In this document: positions 57,787-64,000 of the stretch, in pieces
Layout: every line of letters starts with the position of its first letter
How positions within the stretch are numbered: position 1 is the first letter of the stretch
Assembly: GCA_020055645.1 (NCBI GenBank)
Contig: CM034546.1
Coordinates: forward strand, 134,933,875-134,997,874
DNA: 64,000 nucleotides
Reading direction: 5' to 3'
Source of the DNA: Tomocerus qinae
Lineage: Eukaryota; Arthropoda; Collembola; Entomobryomorpha; Tomoceridae
The notes under the pieces: model-generated
Told to the model about the DNA's origin: nothing
Seen by the model: only the letters and a program-made list of their open reading frames with translations
The model's database searches: none
Position numbers and translations under genes: made by a program

Positions 57787-59650
57787 ATGACAATGGGGAC
57801 CAAGCGTAAAATGGCTTTTAAAGGTCAATCGCGGACAGGAATTACTCCAGCAATGTTGAAGATGGAAAAAGAAGCATCTGATCAACATCCGGAATGTTTA
57901 GCTAAAGAAAAATGTCAGCATTCAATTGGAATTTCGAAGGACGAAATGAAGCTAAGAAGAAATCTGGCTGTAAAACATTCGAAATGCCATACAGAGCCAG
58001 TCAACGAAGAAAACAATCCTGAAACTGCTCCACCATATCTTCATCCTCCTCCTTATGACAATCCCGTAGAAAAACCAATCCTGCCTGGTTTTGATGCCGA
58101 AGACATTAAGAAAATTCTAGAAAAGCTTCAGGAAGGCAGAAATTTAGAAGAGTTGCTCGAGACGCATGGAATTCGCCAAGGCGTTGATGTACCTTCCCTT
58201 AAAAAACATATGGACGTTATTTTAAAAGATGTCAAAACAAACGAAAGGAAATTTGAACCTATTGCTAAAGGTATATTAAAGTATCCGTACTTTGCTTAAA
58301 GCTTTGATATTTCACTAAAGTGCCGAATTGTATTTCTGAAATTCTTATTTGTGTTTACAGATCTTAAACCTGAAGTCAAGCCTATTGCAAAAGGTTAACA
58401 TTTAGGTTTTACTTTTTATTCATTCATTCATCTCTATTTTAAACCCTGAATTTAAACTTGGTACTTATTTATTTACTTATATTTATTTTCCACACAGATC
58501 GTAGCCCTAGCCCTATAGTCAAACCTATTACAAAAGGTTCGCATTTAGTATTTATGTTTTCATTGCATTTAATTATTATTATCTACAATCTAAATTTTAA
58601 AAAGCCATCTAAAACTTAATTTCGTATCATAGGTCTTAATTCTCCAAATAAATGTCAGAGACAAATGGCACAACTAATAGATTTAAATCATGGAGACAAC
58701 TTGGAAAAATGGCTCGACAGCTTGGATGTTCCTAATAATGTGTCAGCTCCTCATGTCAAAGCAAAATTAAAGAAGTATTTCATGCATGAGACTTTTGAAA
58801 CTTTACAGGGTAGGAATATTTTTTACTCTAGAGCAGGAGCAAGTTTTCATTTTTCATAAAACTGTTAACTTGAGTTTTAGAGTATAATTTAACTGGAAAA
58901 TAAATGTCATTTTTGTTTCATAGGAAGGTCCGTAATTTACGAGGAAGATACTAGAGGCAAAAAGATCTGGGACCAGTTTAAAGGTAATATATTTCCAACG
59001 TCATAGGAAACTGTTGAGAAAAGACTGACCAAAAGATAAAATCGAAATTTCTTTCCTTCTAAGACATGAACCCAGCCAAACAAGTGGCCGTTGTTGTCGG
59101 AATTACAGCCGTGACCGCAGTAGTTGGCTTTTTTACTTGGGAACTCTTAGCGTTAGGAAGTAAGCCCTTTATTTCACATAATAACCTAATAATTAGCATC
59201 ATATATTTGTATTTGAGCAAAATTTGTCTAAATGTCTTAAAACGTGTATAGTTATAATTTTTGTTACAATTAAGTTGCTAAAAAGTAGTTATACCAATTT
59301 TATTTCTAGTATTCCCGAGTATGCTCGTCAACCCATTTTTAGTCCAAGTTGGAGGTCAAGTAGTTTCAGAAACCAGGTTTTTACAGAGCCAGGAAGGTGC
59401 ACCCCATTTACTTAAGAACCAAACAGAAGAAAAATTGAAACCACTCAGTACCGCATGGGCAAATCACTTTTTCCTTTGGAGACATATTTAATTCAATAAA
59501 TCCTTAAGAAACTAAAAACTTTCGTTGGAAAGCCATATGGAAAAGAATTTTAAAAAAATCATTTTCACAAACTTAACAATGCCATCGAAGTATGTACTTA
59601 AATGGAAAGCAATTTCATGGTCTTCAATTACCTAAGTCATACACGAAAGG
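56190..59650 (+). repeat. segmental duplication, copy 2 (partner 43330-46480, direct)
   Basis: Same order and strand as copy 1: 5' flank, seven exons, 3' flank. The region beyond the shared part differs: copy 1 continues into the nuclease gene, copy 2 into the oxygenase locus with a rearranged 60018-60420 segment. Confidence 0.8.
57787..59491 (+). CDS. unrecognised membrane-anchored protein with PPxY motifs, 7 exons (paralogue 2)
   Basis: Exons 57787-58270, 58361-58393, 58498-58536, 58633-58809, 58924-58983, 59064-59159 and 59310-59491, all phase 1, give 356 aa. Same architecture as the gene at 44691: one PPPY (the upstream site is altered to PPYL), the two helical modules (GRNLEELLETHGIRQGVDVP and GDNLEKWLDSLDVPNNVSAP), two micro-exons, the transmembrane helix and the tail ending FFLWRHI. 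The helical modules and membrane segment are nearly identical between copies; the N-terminus, the second micro-exon and the C-terminal tail have diverged most. Exon 6 uses a donor 3 nt further downstream, adding one codon. Both copies are intact, so both are probably expressed. Function unknown. Confidence 0.8.
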
Positions 59651-60449
59651 AATTACTATATTTAAAATTATTTCTTGCTATGTCGCATTTATCCATCTAT
59701 GCGAGGCATAAATTGCATACAACAATGAACTACACTCTGGAATAATAATGTTTCAAAATTAAACCAAATATTGACACACACATCTTTGAAAACCAATAAG
59801 AGTACTAAGAGTAAATTCTAATTAGCCTAGATTTTATAGATTGACATATTACTAAGATTGGATATCCTAATCAAAAGATATTGCAATAAAAGCGAAACTT
59901 GACGTTCAACCTTAATATTTCAAATCTAGGCTAATTAGATTCGTTTTAATCGATAGTGCTAGAATCATTTCTCTTGCTAATACCGTTTAGTAGTTATCAT
60001 CATATGTTTAGAATATGTACATTAACACTCACTCCATGAGTGGTGAAGGATGATATGATGAAGAGCTAGTGTTAGATAATTAAATAATTACCAACAAATA
60101 AATATGTTGATTACAAGATATACAGGATATGCCACCATGTTAGTTATTGGGTAGCCAATATTGTTCTACACTTACGTAGAAAAAAACTTGGCCTTTTTTT
60201 GTTTATTGGGTTGGGAAAAACCTAAAACGTTTTCTGTTAATCTGGGATTTACATGCATAACTATTATAAGCCACCCAAGCGAAGTCAAAATAAAGAAATT
60301 GTAGGTATGCTTGAATTCTGTTAATTATGTCTCACGACAATAAGACCATCATTTGCCTTCGCATGTACAAAATCTTATAACTTAAACTGTTTTATTTTTT
60401 ATTTACAAGAAATAAATTTGATATTCATTATTTTCGTTGTGTTTATCAT
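59492..60449. other. intergenic; rearranged segment shared with 48240-49080
   Basis: 60018-60420 matches 48240-48620. A short piece at 59938-59975 (tttaatcgatagtgctagaa) matches 49062-49085, which lies on the opposite side of the segment in copy 1, showing rearrangement. No gene. Confidence 0.55.
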
Positions 60450-61045
60450 CAAGGACGTATTTAGGGGGGGTGCTAGGGTGCTTAAGCACCCCCTAAATAT
60501 TTTGAAAACACACTAGATATTATCGCGTTTTCACCAAGTATTTAATTCCAAATTGGAGGAAACATATATTTTCTTTTTCATATGACACAATAACATATAT
60601 TTTATTTTCGAATATGTTTGAACATTTTCGAATCCTTTTTTCCCTGTAATGAACCTTAGGATCTGAGATTACATTACTTTATATTATATTGTTACAAAAT
60701 GGAAATGTGCTTAGCAATTGACCACTTCTGAAATGAGGTTTTTTGTTTAAAACATCTAAAACTAAATCGGCCGAACTGGGTGGGTGATGACAGATAAATC
60801 ACATATTTAGAAGGCCCCCAGCCCCTTAATCTTGATATAAAGTGGATTTTTTTGACAAAGATTAAAAATCATAAATTTTTTCGCGCTTTGCGCGTATATT
60901 TCTTCTTTTTTTACTAATATAATGATGCAAGGACGTATTGAGGGATGGGCTTTACCAAAATCAACAAAAAGAGGCATTTTTTCTCACAATCACAAAAAAT
61001 TTCGTGCTCCGCGCGATTATTTCCTATTTTAGGCCTTTTTTGACT

Positions 61046-61928
61046 GGTGTCCGGATATAAGTGCCAAAATAAAAGTGCCAATTGGCACTGTCAATGTCCA
61101 TAAGTGTCAATTTCAAAAGTGCCAAAAACTTTTGTGCCAAAGCATTTAATGCCAAAATCCCAAAATGATCTATACTAAAATATTTATGCTTTCCTAGCAT
61201 AGATCATCCATTCTATGTATAGTAAATGGAAGGCTAACGAACTAAGATCTATCAAGACTTGTGTAATTTGAATACGCTGATATGTAAACGCTAAGCAGAT
61301 AAGCTAAAGTCCTAGCTTAGGGAACAAATATCTTCCATTTATATATCTATATATCTTCCATATATTTTGAAAAAACATATGTGGGACGTTACAAAAATCC
61401 TCTTTTCCCCCCAACAATGTGGTCGGTTTACAAACGTGTACAAGAAAATGTACCAAGAACAACAAATTCCTTGGAAGGTTGGCATCATGGTTTTAATTAT
61501 AGAGTGGATAAACCGCATCCATCAATTTGGATGTTGTTGTCCCATTTCCAAAGCGAACAAAGCAACTGTTCGCTTATGATCGTTTATTACTTTAACAGCG
61601 GAATGGCACCACCTCAAAAGAAAAAGTACAGGGAGCTTGATGAAAAGATTTCTTTTCAGGTTGCACAGTATTTCACAAAACCTAATATCGATTATTTAAA
61701 AGCATGTACGCATTTTGTGGGACGGAATAATCAAGGATGAAAGGTTTAAACTCACATACGATTATAATTTTCAGCGTAATACCCTCGTACATAACATGAG
61801 ACTTAAAAATGACTGATTAAACTTGTATTGGCATTTAATTTCATTGGCACTTTTGTTTTTGGCACTTCTCAAAATCTCTGAAAAAAATAATTGGCACATT
61901 TGACCTTTGGCACATATATCCGGGAACC
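61046..61928. mobile_element. MULE-like transposon with GTGCCAAAA-reiterated TIRs, nested
   Basis: Ends read inward as GGTGTCCGGATATAAGTGCC and GGTTCCCGGATATATGTGCC, continuing with repeated GTGCCAAAA/GTGCCAATT units on both sides. Flanked by TTTTGACT on each side (61038-61045 and 61929-61936). The interior encodes a MULE transposase C-terminal fragment. Shares with the element at 23115-24031 the habit of TIRs made of reiterated TGGCAAAA/TGCCAAAA words. Confidence 0.85.
61381..61740 (+). pseudogene. C-terminal fragment of a MULE-type transposase
   Basis: 119 codons, open, lacking the catalytic core. Signature: NPLFPPTMWSVYKRV, PRTTNSLEGWHHGFNYRV, HPSIWMLLSHFQSEQ, then KKKYRELDEKI and YLKACTHFVG. 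The T-N-(S/N)-x-E-G-W-H block with HPS-x-W is diagnostic for the MULE transposase C-terminal region often annotated with FLYWCH-type proteins in animals. Confidence 0.85.
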
Positions 61929-62169
61929 TTTTGACTCATTTCCGTCAAAAAAATCTATAAATTTTCGCGCTACGCTCAAATAAATATTATTTACATATCT
62001 ATGGGATTAGCCCTTTCCGAAACTCAGTTCTGTATACGTGCTTGTAATGACGGTTCTAATTGCTTGATTTATGTAATACTCATTTTTAGAAATTAGCACC
62101 CCCTAGATCCATTTTCTAGATACGCCCTTGTTTATCATTACTACTATTTATTAGTGTGAAAGTAATTAG

Positions 62170-63249
62170 CTAATCGTTTTTAGAGTTGGCAGAGTTGACG
62201 ACATAAAATAAAATATAATTCAAAGGATACTTGATAATTTTGAAATTAGCAATGACCAAAAAGGCATGTGCGATGTAACAGGACAGTTTTTCATAAAAGT
62301 TCATTGAATTGTAAAGATGCTTCCCTTGAAAATTAGGAAGGATGCGTTTAAATCCCAAGTAAAAAACAGACTTGGTAGTGAAAAATGGTACTCGATTGCC
62401 AATCCCACTGAAAAGGGCATCTTGCAAAGTGATGACACCGATATCTGCTTTCTTCATGCTGGCAATAACGACGTTGAAGAGGATTTTCTGAAACAATTCC
62501 TGATCTGCGTGGAGTGCTAAGTTGAATCTGTCTTCTTGTCCTAAAAGTCTTCCGTTGACAGCAAATTGGTGGAGGAATCCTTTGTATCCATTTCCATTAA
62601 GGTCGAATAAACTCTTGTAGAAGTAGACGTATCCGATAAAAGCGAATTGGGTCACTGCCATATCCCACTGGCTGAACACAAGTTGCGGGTCCCAAGTCAG
62701 CAACTCTTCCGGAGCATCGCTTGTGTCTAAATATTCCAAATCAGCTTTGATCACTCTGATCAATTCTTCCTTCCGCTTAGTCACGCCTAACTCTTCGTCG
62801 GTAGGAAAAGTCTTTCGAGATTTCGCTCCACCCGCGTGCATTTTTCGGACATTTTCAAAAGTTTTGAACTTTTCATCAAATTCTTTAGAAAATATGTCAA
62901 CACTTCCCCAGCCTTGGATATGGTCCACCGTCTCCTTGAAACGAAGGAAAGAATCGTCTGGTTTATTGAATCTTCTCGTCTTCAGCAAAACTAAGGCCAC
63001 TGGTTTCACGGAAAACAATAAACACAACGAATAAATTGTTGTTAAAACAATTCCCAAGAAATTTTTTTGGACAAACTTTCGTCCCTCTTCCAATAACTTG
63101 GGCTGTACCCAAGGAATATCTTTTGGGTGAATTATGTCACAAATATCACCAGGAATTACAGGAGCGTCTTCATTTAGCCTACTATAGTAAGAATTTATAT
63201 TTGATCGGAAATCTTTGTCCCAATTGATATTTCTATTGCTACTGTCCAT
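62170..63249 (-). CDS. MpaB/rubber-oxygenase-type (DUF2236) protein
   Basis: A single open frame of 359 aa from the ATG at 63249 (MDSSNRNINWDKDFRSNINS); codons further upstream lack an ATG. N-terminal membrane segment FLGIVLTTIYSLCLLFSVKP. The catalytic-domain region contains DHIQGWGSVDIFSKEFDEKF, KMHAGGAKSR, VFSQWDMAVTQFAFIGYVYF and HQFAVNGRLLGQEDRFNLAL. The family is haem-dependent (latex-clearing and MpaB oxygenases) and acts at the ER membrane in fungi; arthropod members are poorly characterised. The motif RKMHA..A resembles the family's conserved region. A truncated copy of its 3' end lies at 48630-48920. The upstream flank contains no other exon that I can support. Confidence 0.75.
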   Translation of the reverse strand: MDSSNRNINWDKDFRSNINSYYSRLNEDAPVIPGDICDIIHPKDIPWVQPKLLEEGRKFVQKNFLGIVLTTIYSLCLLFSVKPVALVLLKTRRFNKPDDSFLRFKETVDHIQGWGSVDIFSKEFDEKFKTFENVRKMHAGGAKSRKTFPTDEELGVTKRKEELIRVIKADLEYLDTSDAPEELLTWDPQLVFSQWDMAVTQFAFIGYVYFYKSLFDLNGNGYKGFLHQFAVNGRLLGQEDRFNLALHADQELFQKILFNVVIASMKKADIGVITLQDALFSGIGNRVPFFTTKSVFYLGFKRILPNFQGKHLYNSMNFYEKLSCYIAHAFLVIANFKIIKYPLNYILFYVVNSANSKND

Positions 63250-64000
63250 TATTTCAAATACAAGGAGAATCTGAGAATAAACAGGATCCAGCAAACAAAA
63301 TATTCCGTGACTGAGCACAACAACAAATGCATCTAACGATATTTTTCATTTCCATGTAACATAGTAATATCCTTCGTTTCGTATACATGTAGGTCTTTTA
63401 GGCATCAGAATATTATAGATAATACAGAGAGGCTAATATAGCCAAAGAATGTGGGTTGAAATAAATCCTATATATTCATATTATGATTTATTACAATCCA
63501 TACATTTAGTGTATAAAAAAATCACATAACACAGCTGCTTATATAGAATTATAACTTAATATTATTACCTATATGTATATCGTTCTTTTCCTTCCTCCAG
63601 ATATATAATTTTGCTGAAAATAATGTAACAATAATAAGCGGTTTGTTCATTCAGTCTTAGTTTTTGTGCGGTTTTGTGTTGAAAGTTCTGGCATAGAACA
63701 GACGAAGTGTAATACATGCATAAACCTTAATAATATAATATGATTTTCCTCTTGTACTTTTCAAGGTTACGTACTTGTTAATTTGTGTGGCTATACAGTA
63801 GTTTCTACTCAGTGGTGTTACGTAGATTTCTTACTTTACAGGTTCGTATTGTATACGCATTTGGAAATTCAATTTCATTCTGTCTGATTGCTGTTTCTGC
63901 TGTACATCGTTGCGTTATGAACACATAAACTGATAAAAAGGATGCAACATAAAAAGCTGTTGCATGTTGGTGAGACTTTGAGAAAAGGACTTTGTTGCGA
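63250..64000. other. oxygenase gene 5' flank, no gene seen
   Basis: AT-rich DNA to the window end. No coding frame, repeat or RNA gene recognised. Confidence 0.4.

Larger units (their letters stand above)
60450..62130. mobile_element. second copy of the CAAGGACGTATTTAG MITE, enlarged by a nested insertion
   Basis: Starts CAAGGACGTATTTAGGGG and ends ...TACGCCCTTG like the copy at 21459-22047. It has its own 8-bp duplication, TTTATCAT (60442-60449 and 62131-62138). Length is 1681 bp because a MULE-like element (61046-61928) is inserted, with a further MITE-like terminus (CAAGGACGTATTGAGG) at about 60928. Confidence 0.9.

Noticed and set aside
62317-63227. Three plus-strand open frames (62317-62520, 62723-63034, 63036-63227)
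   Set aside because: Antisense shadows of the MpaB-type oxygenase coding region.
1-64000. CRISPR arrays, rRNA genes, bacterial operons
   Set aside because: None seen; spliced genes and eukaryotic transposons dominate throughout.

Overview
This 64 kb window is AT-rich eukaryotic DNA carrying small, intron-dense genes (introns mostly 50-120 bp with GT..AG ends). Single-domain peritrophin-type chitin-binding proteins, a ZAD-like/C2H2 zinc-finger gene, MADF-BESS and HARBI1 genes and a receptor tyrosine kinase point to an arthropod; a springtail (Collembola) is my best guess, but that is inference. I built the gene models by hand, joining exons whose splice sites and reading phases agree; nothing was aligned to a database.

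Layout. 0.5-3.9 kb: three small secreted chitin-binding proteins. 5.1-11.0 kb: a 20-exon receptor tyrosine kinase (minus strand) with a hAT-type MITE in one intron. 11.5-12.0 kb: a small secreted protein. 13.4-15.3 kb: a non-autonomous hAT element filled with a 15-bp minisatellite. 15.8-19.1 kb: a head-to-head pair, TRMT6 (minus) and SIVA (plus). 20.3-21.2 kb: a small four-helix membrane protein. 21.5-24.0 kb: a MITE and a MULE-like element. 24.5-29.8 kb: a complete PIF/Harbinger transposon with 15-bp terminal inverted repeats and a TTA target duplication, holding three intact genes: HARBI1-type transposase, MADF-BESS protein and, unexpectedly, a DEDDh-type exonuclease. 31-32 kb: a nucleoside diphosphate kinase with a signal peptide. 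33.3-37.9 kb: a P-like relic and a three-level nest (hAT, then a TTAA element, then a tRNA-derived SINE). 38.6-39.1 kb: a cysteine-rich, probably GPI-anchored protein. 40.1-43.0 kb: a nine-finger C2H2 protein.

From 43.3 kb the window is dominated by a segmental duplication. Two intact copies of an unrecognised 7-exon gene (353 and 356 aa) lie at 44.7-46.4 and 57.8-59.5 kb. A truncated copy of the 3' end of an MpaB-type oxygenase gene (intact copy at 62.2-63.2 kb) lies at 48.6 kb, and inverted fragments of the duplicated 5' flank lie at about 49.4 and 51.4 kb. Between the copies sit a secreted bacterial-type nuclease (47.1-47.8 kb) and a homologue of the telomere protein RAP1/TERF2IP (52.7-55.7 kb).

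The strongest candidate for an undescribed system is the Harbinger element with an exonuclease cargo gene. Its boundaries are defined by the sequence itself, and all three genes reconstruct without stops or frameshifts.
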